Under the pieces are notes generated by a model. It ran no database searches, was not told the DNA's origin, and saw nothing but the letters and a program-made list of their open reading frames with translations. A program made the translations under genes and the position numbers. Shown in pieces: positions 10,901 through 26,000 of a stretch of DNA of 64,000 bases; the first letter of the stretch is position 1, and each line of letters starts with the position of its first letter. This DNA comes from Cardinalis cardinalis. Lineage: Eukaryota; Chordata; Aves; Passeriformes; Cardinalidae. The stretch covers positions 42,451 through 106,450 of the forward strand of contig JACDOX010000009.1 of the NCBI GenBank assembly GCA_014549065.1, written 5' to 3'.

Positions 10901-13900
10901 CTCCTCCTTTCCAATTTTTAGGAACAAAACACCTGAGAGAGATGGGTTTGAACAGTGATTTGTTTGGGTTTTTTGCTGCTGCTTATTTCTCTCAGGTATG
11001 ACTATGTTGTGTTCCTTGGTGATTTAGGGTTGTCTTCCACACTTGTCTCTTACTCCTCAACTCTTCAGTTCATCATATCTGTCTAATCCTTATTTCATAA
11101 GAAACTGTGGAGCTGCTGTCTTACAGCTCAGTGCTATAAAATAACCAGTAACCTCTACACTAGACTTCTACTGCCCTTTTTTCTTGCCCTCTTTTTTAAT
11201 CCCCATTTTCTTGCCAGTGGGAATTGTGACATCAGAAAAAAAATCACTCTCATTTCTCAGAGCTGTCTTCTGAGTCATGAGACTACTTGCTGTGAAAGCA
11301 GAGGAATATTGCAAAGGAGAGCTCATGGCACTTAATAGTCTTCAAGCTGTTTCTGATTCTTTGCAACTTTAGTACAAGAGTCCAACAGGTCACCAGAGCA
11401 TCAGCTGGAGGAAGAAGGTAGCCAAAACAATATTCTACCATCAAAAAGCAGCCATGACACCTATGTTCTTTCCCATTTTGCACAGCTTAAATGCACTGGT
11501 TCTCTTTTGAAAAGGAGCAAAGGTGCAAATGAGCATTGGGAAGTATTTCCTTAAATGCAGTACTGAAACATAAGAGGGAATAAATACACATTTATTAGTC
11601 TACATTAAATACAATCTTTTAGCCCAGTCAATGTGTATATCAGATATGAAACTGCCTGATTAAAAATGTTGCTGTCAATGAAAATGTATGTCAAACTATC
11701 AACCAGGCACTTCCTCACATCTAATTCAAACATTTCCAGCAGACAATTACAACTGCCCTTTCTCCTGGCTTTCAACTATGGTTTATATAAAGTAGTATCA
11801 CTTTTTCAAAACAATGGTTTTAAACAGTGTTCAGTAGTACTTTGCAAAATAATGATGAATAGAAACATACGATCAAAGGAAAAAATACGTAGGAAAAAGT
11901 CTAAGCATGTTTGAGACTTGGAGTCAGCTACTGACCTTCAAGTAACTCCCATATATCTCAGAAATTAATAATAATAATGATGTATGAATTATGGATTCAA
12001 AATGAATGACAATGGGGTTATAAATCATAGAACTTGATCATGACATTCAAAAGCAATTATTTCATACCTGAAGAAAGGAGTCCTTGTACCTCTGCAAGGT
12101 TTACTATGGGAAATTGAGTCAGGTATTTATTTTTTCCTAAAGAAATTTTTTTGCTTTTCAAAGGACTTATGGTTGCAAACAGAGCAGTCATTTACACTGT
12201 AAGTGATATAAATTACATTAGAAAGCAACTATCCAAGTGTATCCTCATCACACACTGTAATAAACAAATATGTTATCTTGTCAGAACAGGTCTCCNAGCT
12301 CCTGAGACCATACAAAATGGCCTATGACTCTAGAGCATGTTTCAAGGTGAAGGAACTCCCCACTTGAGCAGAGAAAAAACAACTGGGGCTCAGTATCTCC
12401 CCTTGCCTCTGCTCCCTTTGACTAAACTGGCAGAGGCACAGTGGGTCATGAGCAGGGCACACTGGGCAGCAGGAGGACCTGGGAGGGGGCAGAAGCTGGG
12501 ACAGGCCTCCTAAGGCACTCAAGCTGCTGTATCTACTCTGGTGCATCCTGAAANAGGAACCTTCCACAGTGCAATTCATACAATCCACTTCAGGTATCTA
12601 CTATAAAATGATTTAAACTGAATTTCAGAAGTGCTTGCAGTCCAAATAACCAGTCAAATGGGAATGTCTGCCTTGTAAGTCAATAACTTTTGGATGGACT
12701 AGCCTGACAACTTGGGTCCTGATTTAAGTCAAAACCTCAAACATTCACAGTCAGTAGCTATTATCTGTCAGAAATTTGCATGTCTGGTCCAAACAAATTG
12801 ATGTAATTCAAATATATTCAAATATAACTCAAAGTATAATACTTTTAGCCTTTTTCTCTAGTGCTGCTTTTGCTGAGTGAACACCATTGTCTAGGTAACT
12901 TCTGATTTTCTTCTATTGGAGATACCACTGAATTATTGGATCAAAAGCAGGTTTCAGTTTTGTCTTGATTTTCTTACTGCATATTTCATTTCTCAAGCAC
13001 AGATGCAATCATACACAGAAATATACAAGCAGTGTCAGAAATCAGCCATTATCTCTGTCAATAAAACACCTGTACAGACAGTAGGGTATCAGCTCATGAA
13101 TGAGCTCCAAAATAAAAACTGGAAACACAGTACATCAGCTCCTACAACAGACACACCATTTCTCCTTTTTCTCCAACCCTGCAGCGCTCATCATTTGCAT
13201 CACTGACTAGAACTCACAGCCCTTAGCCATTGCCAAGACTCCTTTTACCATAAAGAAAGTAAAATTAGGAAGTCAGGACTGAGACACACAGAAACCAGCA
13301 TGATAAATAGTCACCTCACTAAGTTAGCTAACAGAAAAGCCAAGGACAGTTGTAGGTTGTATCACATTCCTATCAAGGACTAGAGAGCATTCCACTGTGG
13401 CAAGGAGGCTCCATTTGGACTGCTTTTGGATTCCCCTGGAATCAGGCATGCACACCTGCCTTCTGCAGAAGGCTCTGTTGTGGTCACAATTGTGCTGCTG
13501 TTTCACAGAAAGGACAGTTGGGAGACCATGGCTCAGTGTCCTTCCACAGGAACAAACTACAGGTCAAATATTTTATATTAGACAAGGACTAAAAGCCTGG
13601 TCTTGGCAAGAGTGAGGAGAGTTAAGTACCTCAACAGCTCAAGAAAAACTCCCTATTCATTGCACCTAGTCGTCAGTGATCAGCTACAACAAACCACAAA
13701 GAGACTGCTAAACCCCAAATATCTTGTGATCAGCTCTCTGCAGGTGTGAGAGACAGACTCAAATCCTCTTTCTGTAAAAGAAGGAAATTACAAGAGTAGT
13801 GGTTCTGATCTACCTGGTATGAAGAGACAGACTGCAGCACTNTACCTGGTGTGTTGTATGGATCAGGACAAGTGCTGCAAGAGTGAAGCATTTTTAGGCT

Positions 13901-16900
13901 AGTTGCCTAAAAATCAGGACAGCTCTGAGCACACCCTTCTCAGCTCTTAGTCATCTGTCAACTGCACTGGAAGAGACTTAATCTAGAAATAAGGAGACAT
14001 GTAGGCAGTGTAGGAACATTTTATGGGTTNAGGTTCTAAACTGAGAAGGAACTTCTATTGTAATTTCCCTGTGTCTTGGTTGTTAAGTTGTAAAATAACA
14101 GTATTTCACTGCTTCCAAGGGATAATGAAGAAAAAAAAGGAGCAAACAAGTGTGAGCTGTTCAAATACAGCATGGGAAGAGAGGAAGAATAATCACTAAN
14201 ATAGACAAAAGAATATTACTGCAAATAGGAGATGAAAGAAAGACTCCAAAATATATTTAACATTGTGTTTAGGTACTTGTACTCCATTCAGAAACTATCT
14301 GTCACTATTTTCTCAGACTTCTATTCCTAGTGTTACAGCAATAACACAACATTGACAACCAGTAAATCTGAGAACCATACCTTGATTTTTCTTTGCTGCT
14401 TCTTCCTGAAACAGACGGTGATACTTCTTGTACTTCTACAACACTGAAACAGAATAAGATNTTTTTGCATTTGTTTGCAGAGTTAATATTTGCATGTGAA
14501 GCTATGAAAATGGAGTTTGGATTTTAAAGGACAATAAATATATTCATAGGTGGTATATAAGTGAAAGAAATAATAAAACTACTAATAAACCATACATTAA
14601 TTCAGGGATCAAAAATGAAGTATGGAATCACAGAATGACAGAATATGCTGGGTTGGAAGGGACCCATCAATATCATCANATCCAACTCCTGGCTCTGCAC
14701 AGAATCATCCTCAACAGTCATGCTATGTGCCTGAGAGCATTGTCCAAATCCCTCTTGAACTCCGTAAGGCTTGGTGCTGTGATCACTTCCCTGGGCAGCT
14801 GTTCCAGGGCTCAACCACCCTCTGGGGGAAGAACCTTTTCCTAATATCCAACCTAAACCTCCCCTGACCATTCCCTCAGGTCCTGTCACTGGTCACCACA
14901 GAGAAGAGATCAGTGCCTGACCCTCCTCTTCCCCTCANGAGGAAGTNATAGCTGCAGTGAGGTCTCCCCTCAGTCTCCTCCAGGCTGAACAGACCAAGTG
15001 ACCTCAGCCACTTCTCACAGAGCTTCCCCTCAAGNCCCTTCACCATCCTCATGGCCCTCCTTAAATGGTGTCTAATAGTTTAATATTTTTCTTACACTGT
15101 GGCACCCAGAACTGCCCCCAGCACTCGAGGCGAGGCNGCCCCAGAGCAGAGCAGAGCAGGACAATCCCTCCCTTGCCCTGCTGGCCTTGCTGTGCCTGAT
15201 GCCCCCCAGGCCAGGGTTGGCCCTCCTGGCTGCCAGGGCACTGCTGGCTCAGGTTCAACTTGCCATGGGCCAGGAACCCCAGGTCCCTTTCCATGGCTCT
15301 GCTCTCCAGCATCTCATTCCCCAGGCTGTCTGTACATCCAGGGTTGCCCCATCCCAGGTGCAGAATCCAGTACTTTCCCTTGTTGAGATTCAATGGTTGG
15401 TGATTTCCCAGCCCTCTGATTTGTTGNGGTCTCTGTGGGGCTTTTCTGCCTTCAAGGGACTGAACAGCTCCTGCCAGTTTTGTATAATCTGTGAACTTGC
15501 TTAGAGTCCCTTCCAGTCCTGGTCCAAGTCACTGATGAAGCTGTTGAAGAGCACAGGGCCGAGGATGGAGCCCTGTGGAACCCCCCTAGTGACAGGTCAC
15601 CAGTCTGATGTCACTCCATGCTCTGTAACCCTTAGTGCCTGAGCCATGAGCCAGCTGCTCCCCCATCACAGGATGTGTTCATCCAGCTGTGAGCTGGACA
15701 TCTTGTGCAGAAGGGCTCTGTGAGAGACAGCATTGAAAGCTTTACTGAAATCCAANAATCNCNTGACATCAACTGGTTTCCCCTGATCAACCCCATGGGT
15801 TACCTTGTCACAAAAGGAAATCAGGTTGGATAAGCAGGACTTTCCTCTCATGAAGTTGTGCTGGCTGTGACCAATGACTGTGTTGGATTTAAGGTGTTTT
15901 TCAATATCTGCCAGAATAAACTTCTCCATAACTTTACCAGGCACTGGTGAAGTGAAACTAACAGGCCTGTAGTTTCTGGGATCCTTCTTTACACACTGCT
16001 TGAAAATCAGGACATTCACCAGCTTCCAGTCAGCTGGGACTTCTCCGTATTCCCAAGATTGCTCAAAAATCATTGAGAGAGGTTGTGCAATAACATCATC
16101 CAGCTCTTTGAGGATTCCCAAATTAATCCCACCAGGCCCCGTAGATTTGTAAGGATCCAGCCAGAACACAAAAGTAACTGGGGAGTAAGGCTGCTGCCAA
16201 TGTGCAAAAGCAAGAAGCTGTATCAAAGTCAAAGAATGAAGACCTGATAGAGACAGCTCGAGGGATCAACAAAGAGCATGGAAGTCTAATTTGTCACAGA
16301 TATTCCCAGACATCTTTATGGTGTCATATACAAGCTTAAAAGGGAAGCTAATGATACTGTAACCCAAATATGTGATGTGTTGACAGAGAAGAAGTTTTTG
16401 GACTTGCAAAATGTTGGTAGAGTGATCTTTGATCTGTGAGACTGTTTACAGGAAATGGTTCCCAGTTAAACAAGCCCAATACCAATTTCCTGCATTCAAA
16501 TCTAAAAAGATTTGTTAGGCTGGCTTCAACTTAAACAGAGAAGAAATGGACATAGGTTCTTTATCAAGCCTGAGAGCTTAATGCTTGGCTTTGTCCCACC
16601 CCTTGGAATGATGTGCTTAAAATTCCATGCATTTGTCTGTACAAGAGGACCATCAAATCATAGCTTTCACTGTCCAATGTTGACATNCAGCTCAGATGAC
16701 ATAATTATTACAGCAGATGACAAGCTTTGTTATAACTAATAAAACACTGGGTGTCCCACCATCAGGAATCAAAGAGAGTTAAATGAATGAGTCTTCAAGG
16801 CTAAGATAAATAAAGCAACTCAACTGAATAAGCCATTTTCCAAATTCTTATTTTATAAAATACGAATGTTTTGCCTCCTAGGACATAAAAGCACTGTGCT

Positions 16901-16951
16901 GGGAATAAAATAGATGTCGGTATTTATATATGTGTGTGTGTGGATAGATAC

Positions 16952-16992
<41 letters not shown>

Positions 16993-17004
16993 CAAATACA
17001 TAGA

Positions 17005-17036
<32 letters not shown>

Positions 17037-20000
17037 ATGAAGTTTGTACTGGAAACAGTGAAAACCATTAAAAAGATGAGCTACTACAACAAATGCTAAG
17101 AGATCTAACATGACTCACCTTTCTTGGGGTTTGGCATTAATGAAGATTATTGCCCGACGGTCAGTAAGCTCTTGCTTGCTTAGTTCTTCCAAAGACAAAA
17201 ATTTCCCTCCATGTTTTACCTACAAGAAAATTAGCACAAAATACAAGGTTTTCTGCTAAGTTAAAGATGCAGAGGAAAAAAAATCTATTTAAAAGATACA
17301 GCAATTTAAAATTCCTAATCCTAAACCAAAGACTGTGTTAGAACTTATAAAGCTATTCAAAATATCTGAAATTATTTTCCTCTCAATTTGCANTTTCTTA
17401 ATCATTTTTTCTTAGAAAAGATTGTTTATAAATATTTTAGCTTGTAGTNATTGGTTTGAAGCATTCCAAACTGTTCCAGAATAAGGAAATNTTCCTGCCT
17501 CTGAAGGCTTTACAACATAGGACAGAATTTTCAAAAGGAACCAAGTGGTTTAGGAGCAGTATTTCACTGATTGTCAGTAAGACTGGTATTTCTAATTTTT
17601 CTGGGTATTTTGAAAAGCTCTTAGATTTAAATTGAGCACAGCACTAATAAGTGATACTGGAGTCAGACTTCATACACAAACACTTCTTTTGTGAGAGAAA
17701 GGGTCATGACCAAGGTGAAAATATGAACTCTTTGCTTCCTTCTGTAAAAATTAACAAACAAAACATCCATAGGTCATACAATGTCAAGTTAGCATTAAGT
17801 ATAATGCAGGGAAAGAGANCAGAAGAACTAGAGTTTGAGAAAGGATCTGGAAGGGTCTGAACAGCTCAGATAGGATTGGGGAGATCACAACTAGGGAATA
17901 CCATGAAGATGATTTAATCCATTAANAAAGATAATCAAAAGAGATCTGTATAACAGCTGTGAAATTTCAGGACAAGAAAACNAAGTATTTTCTGTAGCCA
18001 GAATTCGGCTGTTGCTACAGTACTCTTTCTAAATAAAGAGGAAAATGTTACTCTTTCTAAATAGAGTAATTTGTTTNGAATAGCTTACCTGACCACAATC
18101 ATAGAATCCATTAGTAATGATATTACTTGGTGATAAATATCCCATCCGGCTGTACTTTTGGGAAAGATTATTATCAAGTAGCTTTTCCAGAGCAGCTTCA
18201 CTGAACTTATTTTTACGTTTTGTTGACAGATTAATTTCTTCTAGGATGTCTAAAGCACTGATAAATAAAATACAAAGGCTAANTAATCATTAAATACTAA
18301 TTAAATATTATTATACAGTTCAGAGTTAGTTTTCAGCATTACCAAGGCCAAGATAGATTCACTTCCAAATGCTGGTCCTGTGCCCTCTGGGCCAGCAAGG
18401 AGTGGCTGTGCTGCACAGAATTCCTTCTCTAGGGAAGGAAAACAGTGCTCAAAAGCAAAAGCAGTGCTCAAAAGCAAAAGCAATTCCTTTAGGTAGTTAA
18501 ATGCTCTCTAAAGAAATGCAGACAGGATGTCACAATCTTTTATCTAGAAGGATGTTATAGAGCACTACAGAGAACTTGGGAGAAAAAACATGTAAAAGGA
18601 ATAATGATCAGAGCTGACCATATGATACAGTCCAGGCAACCTCTCTCCCTCTCTCTCTCTTGTCAGCTGCAAGGCAATTTGTAGATTCAGTTGTGCATTA
18701 TGCAAGGTGTGAATCCTTCTGGTCTAGCACTGTTACAGTGTTTGGGGGAGCACAGCTGGCAGATATTTGCTAAACATTAACAAGCATGGAAACACAAGGA
18801 CACAAGGAGTTGTATCAACACCACCAGAATGGCAGGATTTTTGCAGTATAGACATAGAAACGAATAGTAACATGGCGACCTGGGAGGACAGGAATTAATT
18901 TCCTNAGCTTTTTCTGGTGCTGAGGTCCACAAACTGACAACTTTTTAGCCTGAAAAACTTATGAAGACATCACTAAGAAAATAAAGGAAACTGAATCAGG
19001 AAAACATTGCATTCTGCAGTTCTAAGACTGTTCAGGAATGAAAAAAAAACCCAGGAAAAAAGGATTATATATTCTCATGTGTGTGTAAGAGCACATATTC
19101 AAATATCTGTGTGTGACTGGCCACACATGCAGATATTCTTCATGTCCCAAGGAATCAATTTTATATATACACTATATACATATATATATATATTTCTGTG
19201 AACTAGATGTCCTCAGCTGTGGACATTTACAATGTAGACTTCTGAAGGCATGAATTCAGATGAATTCCAGAGAATAAGTTTTTCAGGCAAGGCAAATGAC
19301 ATCTTTTTCTTACAGAAGAGAGAGAAGTGGGAGAAGATAGTGGAAGAGTAGTTCAAGCTGTGTATCTACATCATGTTGTAAATAATCAGCAAGTAACACA
19401 GGGAACAATTTTAAAGGGGAAAATGAATAAAGGCAGGCAGGTTAAATGTGTACAGCAGGGTCTAAATCAAATGGCATTACAGGCACAATTACCCTTATAC
19501 GGAACAAAGATAAGCCAAACCAAGGACAAATAAAATGGCTACACCAAAAATTCCATGGAGAGTTGAAAAGCAAAAAAAAAAAGCCAGGAATCAAACAGAA
19601 ATGGAAACACTGACACTTTCAACAAAATAGAAAAAGTAAGGGACAAACCTGAACGATGAACAGGCAAAGTGAGACACAANTATTCAGGGACTGAAGCAAA
19701 AATGAATGTTTCACATGCTACAAGTAAGAGAGGAAAATGTACATCTCTTACTCAGTGTGGGAAGAAAACTCGTAACAGGTGGCATAGAAAGACTGAAGAG
19801 TCTGATACCTTTTTTGCTTCAGTTTTCATAGAAAGGTTTCAAGCAGATGCCTGGCAGTAATATTAACAAGGAGGTAGAAACAATGGTCTTAAAATGTTGA
19901 GGATAAGTTTGAGGAGACACGGTTAGCAGTCCCTGAGGCCACTTACCTCATACACTTNATTAATTTGCAAAAGCAACATTGGAACTATTTATAATTGTAT

Positions 20001-23000
20001 TGGAAAATTCTAGGCTNGATGGCTGGAGAGTGGAGAAGGGCAAAGATACTATCTAGTTTTGAAAAAAACGACGAACAAGGAAATTATAATAGAGATCATT
20101 CAGCCAAATTTCAGTGTCTGAAGAACACCATAACAAATTATAAAACCATCAGTAGGCAAGCAGCAAGAGATGAGAAATAGCCATTACGTATTTGTCAAGA
20201 ATCAACCATGAAAAGTCAATCTGATCCTTGCTGCAATAGGGTAATTGACTGAACATATAGGCAGAAGAAGTAGATGTGAGATATGAGCTGAATTTGAGAT
20301 ACGTTTGACTTTTATAAGTCTTTTCACTTATTCCTACTTGGATACTCATGAGCAGGTCAGGAAAATATGATCAACATGAAAATTACATTAAGTAGTGATT
20401 GACTAGTTGAAAAACTATNCTTAATGTATTATTATCAATAATATGCTGTCAGACTTGAAGGACACTTAAATTGGAGTCCTGTTTGGAGTCCTGTCAAAAA
20501 AAGGGATTAAATAAGAACAGCGCCGTATGCAGGACAGAGAAAATAATTACTGAGCTTCATTTGATGGTGGTATGACCTCACCTGAAGTACCTCATCCAGG
20601 CTGGGAGATGGTACTTCAAAATGGCATAAAAAATAAGAGTAATTCAGAGATTTGTCATGAAATGATACAAACAAAACTGTCTAACATTTTTACTTTGTCA
20701 TGAAAAAGAAACAAGGGGGACATGAAAAATGAGAAAATTCAGTGAGTTGAACCCAAATTGTTATAAAAAGTGGTTATTCAATCTCACTGAAAGCAGGACA
20801 ACATGATTTGTTTTAAGGGGTATTTAGAACTGAGAAACCCCTTNTAAGTGTAAGGATATTCCAGCACTGGAACAGGTCACCTCAGAAAGTTGTCAAANTC
20901 CAGCAGGATCAGTATTTACCCAAATTTACCCAAGCCAAAGTATGTCAGTGTACCTTATTCAGTCTTACACTAGGATAGANGGATAATATCACCTTTGAGG
21001 GCCCCTCTTGATCTGAATTTCTGAGAGTATCAGAAATTCCCCCACAGATGGATTTAAAGTATCTGTGCAGTCACCAGAGAAGTGCCCAGCAGAGGGAGCA
21101 GGGCAATTACAAATATTTTAATTTAACAGTAACTAAAAGAGTCGCCTTGTCTGAGGAGTCCTGTGTCATAATTCTTGTAACCTAAACCAGCCTTTATAAT
21201 TCAGATATTAATATATGGACCTGGGAGTTCCTAAGAAAGAATAAAACAGAGCCACTTTTCCATGACACTTCAGCACACCTGCAGTTAACCAGAGCTTTTA
21301 AATCAAATCTAGCCTATGTGTAGTAAGTACAATTTATTGTATATTAAACTTAGTCTGAAACCTTTATTTCACTTTCAAATGTATGGGGCACCGTAGTCCC
21401 TAATATTGACTGATATAAGTTGTCTTCAATATTAAGCCTAATTCAGTCACAGAAACGATAAATGTTTTATAGTTCTAGACAGTTCTATCAACAGGCCTAT
21501 ACTTTGTCAGAAGACCCTGTTCCTTAAAATCAATAACATTTCATCTGTAACATCTGTGGCGCAAAAGTAGTTTCAGCTTATCAGAAAGCTTTGTTATTCA
21601 GCTACAAATATGCAAAGACTGACTTAAATTGAGTTCTGTCATCAAAAATTTTCTTTTGACTTTTGATATTATTTCTACTCACCCTAGCCTGCACAGTTCA
21701 AAAGCAGTTACTTCATCACTTCCACAGACNATAACAGCCCAACAGGCATTTCTTCTGACTTCTTCATTCCTAGAATGCAGCAATTCAACGAGTGGTTCCA
21801 GCCCGCCTACATTTCTTAACTATTAAAAAAGTGAAAACATTTCCACTTACATATTTCATCTATTCCAGCAAGAATANCTTGTGAAATTCACCTCCCAAAA
21901 CATTTAAGCTTTGTAGAAAAGCTACANTGGGCTGAAAAAAGGTATTTTATGGGGATTCTGTGCCTCTGTGAAGTCTGCATAGGCTGGAGCTTTTAAGTGG
22001 TACAAGGCAGTCATCCCTTCTGGCTCTGCCCTGCTTTTCAGTTATTAGGCTGCAGTGTGGAACCCAAAGAGACTATGCAACCCAAGACTGCCACAGAGAC
22101 TTACACAGCTTTTTCTGTATTCTGGTGCCTCCTAGCAACTAATTTCCATCACAATACATTTGAATTTGTATTGTATGTATGACAATCTTATTAACATCCT
22201 ATTCTCTTGTGTGCTACAGTATCTTTCCTATACATGCTGGAGGAAATATTACTCATTTGGATTTTCGAAGAGAAAGACATTTTAAGGACACTGAAAGAGG
22301 TAGATTAATTATCTGTGCCCCTTATTCATGTCCTAATTAATAGCCTTGACCCATGAGAAAACCCTAGCTTATGATTTATGAATGCACATAGCATCATTCT
22401 TATTTATGAGAAGAAAATACTATGACCAATTCATAAACAGAAAAGAGTTCAACTTGCTGGATGTCACTGATCAAANGATTAATTATATTTTGAGTTTTGT
22501 CTGAAATACATTTACTCCATGCACATCCAGTATCTCATTAATCAAGGTCAGACATCACCGTTCAGGCCTTGAAAATGGGCAACAGAACACTGAGAGAGAG
22601 TAAAGAGGATGGAACTTCNCATCTTCAAAGTTGAGCCGACAGTTGCAGCTGAAAGAAATCTTGATGTTTAATGCTCCTAAATATACAGATCCAGATACAG
22701 CCCTAGTTAAAGCTCAGTGAAGTCGCTGAAAAACTGCAAAGCATTAATTTGGTGCAAGCAAACACAGTAGTGAAAATTCAAGTTAAAGAAAACCCTTTCC
22801 AAAATCTCCTAAAAAACTAAGCTATATTTAGCAGAACCAGTATCACAAAAATAAGTAACAACATAGAAAACTCAGGACTTCTAGGTCAGACACAACAGAT
22901 TCTTGGTCAATATAACTCCCACCTCAGATCTAGAAACATCATAAATAAGCACACCCTCAGTTTTACCTCAGCTCGTGCATCAGCATCACAAGCAAAGGCA

Positions 23001-26000
23001 GCCACAGCAAAGGCTGCTTTGCTCTGCACTTGGCTGTTGGTTGAGCGCAGTGGCCCCACAAGGGCACTCATGATGCCCTGGCTCTGGATGCTGGCACGGG
23101 AGGGCTCTTGCAGGGCCAGATTGGTGAGCACGGCAATGGCATTGGAAATGGCTCCATCCCTCTGGGCGTTCAAGGTTTTAATTAATGGNGCAATTCCTTC
23201 AGCCTTAGCTACAACACTAGCAAAATGAAAAAGNGGAAAAATATTTGTTATTTTAGGACCATTTTTTCTTGTCAGTATGCTGTTTTTATCAACTAAACTA
23301 GTATTACAATTCAAGGTTTACATATATACATATACATATCTGTACATAAAAATGTGTGTTTCTGTATGACTCACGGTGAGAAGTTCAAGAGGCAGAACCA
23401 CAGACAGACCAAGTCACAAACTTCTGGATTCTTTAACTTACAAGGACATGGATTCTTTCTGAGGTATTGAACAAGCCAATTAAATCCTGCATCTTNTCAA
23501 AGGTGCAGAATTTCTGTATCTTTAGTTCCAGGCAAATGCTTCTTANCACAGCCTCTTACCACCTCGCCCCATAATCATTCTAGCACTACTAATGAGGATT
23601 ATAGTGAACAGAGTATCCAGATCATCTAGTCTATCAACAGCAGATCCAGTTTACATATTCCCTCTGTTACCAGATGATATTGCATCCATGGCTGAAGGGT
23701 GCTGCCCCTCAGCAGTGCTGGAACAAATGCTCCTGTGGACAAGTCCTAAGATAGACGTGCAAAATAATCTATTANTTTATTGTTATTTCAATATCTGTTT
23801 GTGTCATTTTAAATAATATTCGGAAAGATGGTTGGGATTTTTTTCTAAGGAGAACCACATAGATTTGGGTTAGAGAATAGTCAAGGGAATAAAATAGCTG
23901 AAGAAGCATTCTTAATGAAATAGTAACTTTGAGCACGAGACAGTAGAAGGTGTAAGGAGTTGTACTATCAGAGGATATATAATTTTACTTAAGGCTCATC
24001 TGTTTGTTAAACAAAAGTTGGCAATATTGTTAGTAATGGGAATGCACAGATGGCAAGTTGAATTTTCACTGCAACTGCTTTTTATACCCTCTACTAGTAC
24101 ATGGTGTCTACATCAAAACCATNAAAAAATCTTCAAAAAAAGTTTACACTTTTTATAAGTTCTGCAGAATTTCTGTGAACACAGTAATAAAAGACATCTC
24201 TACNTGAAAATTCTTTACTGTAACAGTACCTTACCAAAATTTGATTAATATTTGGATAACTTTCATGGTTACAAAATAAACCAAGATTAGAAGTATCACA
24301 TATAAAAGAAACCACTATACTACCAAAGACTGTTGACATTGATAACAAACAAAAAAACCCATGAGGATAGCCGACAATCACAATTTTATGCAAACAGGAC
24401 AGAAAGTAGAATACATGCCAACCTGTGCCACTAATGATAATTACTAAAATAATCCAAATACACAGGCAACATGATGTAGGTCTTACTGTGAACTCATCTT
24501 AGTGCAAGTATCTCCACATGGCCAGAGAGGGGGATACAGATGCTCCTGAGCATACCTGGGATGAATGAGCAGACCCTAATGGGGTTTGTTACTCTCATCT
24601 CTGCCTCAGGTGCAAGGCAGTGGCAGCCCACAAGCCGTGCTGGAGCATGGATCTAACAATATCTGGCAGGCAGACAACAGTTACTTGTTTAGAAAACCAG
24701 GGAAAAAACAGCAATCCAGGGAACTGAAGGTACAGCATTAAGATAAGGGGTCAGCTTGATGTTGCCTAATTAACCCTCCTGGAGCACCAGTAGCTTTAGT
24801 GTAAGCACTTTGGTCTCTGTTCAGAAGTAAATTCCATGTTTTCAGATGTCCCANGCTGCACTCCTCTGTCTTCCTTCAAGTAGCTGGATGTCCCTTTGTG
24901 TCCTTCTTCCCCCTTCCTACTTGACCAGATCAAGANGAGCTGAAAATGTTTTATTTGTTGGGTGGCTTTTTTTTTCCTGTGTTTNTTTTGGGTTTTTTAC
25001 TTAGGTAAGGCCGCTATACTTATTTGGTTAATACTGTCTTATCTTGCCCATGAAAATTTTACCCGAATTTTCAGCTTCAGGACTGTTGTAGCTCTATCCA
25101 GACTGCTGTATGTGAAGAAATTCTGGACATGCTAACTGCACATGTAAGAATGAGCTGTACACCATATGTATCACAGGCTTGCTGGAAAACATCACATTAA
25201 CAGCACGTGTAACAATGGCATGAGGTACCTGCTGGCACAGCCTGGATGAGACCCACCATACACACAGTGAGCTGAGTATCCATGAGCTATCAGATTTACT
25301 GCATCNTGCAGTGCATACACACACATACTTTACCCAGGAAGGAAAAAAAAAAAACCAACCCAAAATCAAGCTGTTTCTTCTTTACAATGGATACACAGAA
25401 ATTCCAGGATTTATGGGACAGATTCACTACTCATAAAAGGCAGCACTGCATCTCACAGGTGTCGTATATCCAATATTTCTGCAGTAAGTACAGGATTTAC
25501 TATTCCTATTCCTACTATTCCTACACCCAAGAATACACATATTCTCCCACAGGATCTCCCAGTAAACATACAGTGCCTAACAGACTGGCTACAGAATGAN
25601 ACACAGCACTGAATGACGTAGCTCACATCATAAGCAGATTTACTATAATTTCCATAAAACCAGCAAGTACACAGGCACTTAACAAAAGAGCAAGGTGACG
25701 GCTCCTCATGANCTCAGAGCTGACCTCAGCAAGGTACAGAGCACAGCCAATTTTCTCAAGTGCCACTCAACTTCAAAAAGGTTGAGAACCACTGATTTAG
25801 AAGATCATACATATTTATTTCTGTCCTGCATTCTACTTCTGCGCAGACTCATTTTGACTCCCAGTTTCCTGCACACAGTTTAATCAACTAACACATCTGA
25901 GCACAAGGCAGAAAGAATTTGTTAGAAGTGGCAATGGCTGGTAGCAAGAGTTGAAGGTAACCAATACCTTTGAGAATAAGTTTTTAAGAGGATGTGAACA

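Noticed and set aside
15099..15504. Plus-strand frames of 95-105 codons in the CR1 at 15 kb
   Set aside because: They are antisense to the CR1 3' region, which is GC-richer and so has fewer stops. Not a gene.
16853..17111. Minus-strand frames rich in Ser, Ile, Tyr and Leu
   Set aside because: They are translations of the GATA/TATC microsatellite.
23019..23228. Plus-strand open frame over ARMC3 exon 10
   Set aside because: It is the antisense shadow of a confirmed coding exon, with no splice or family support.
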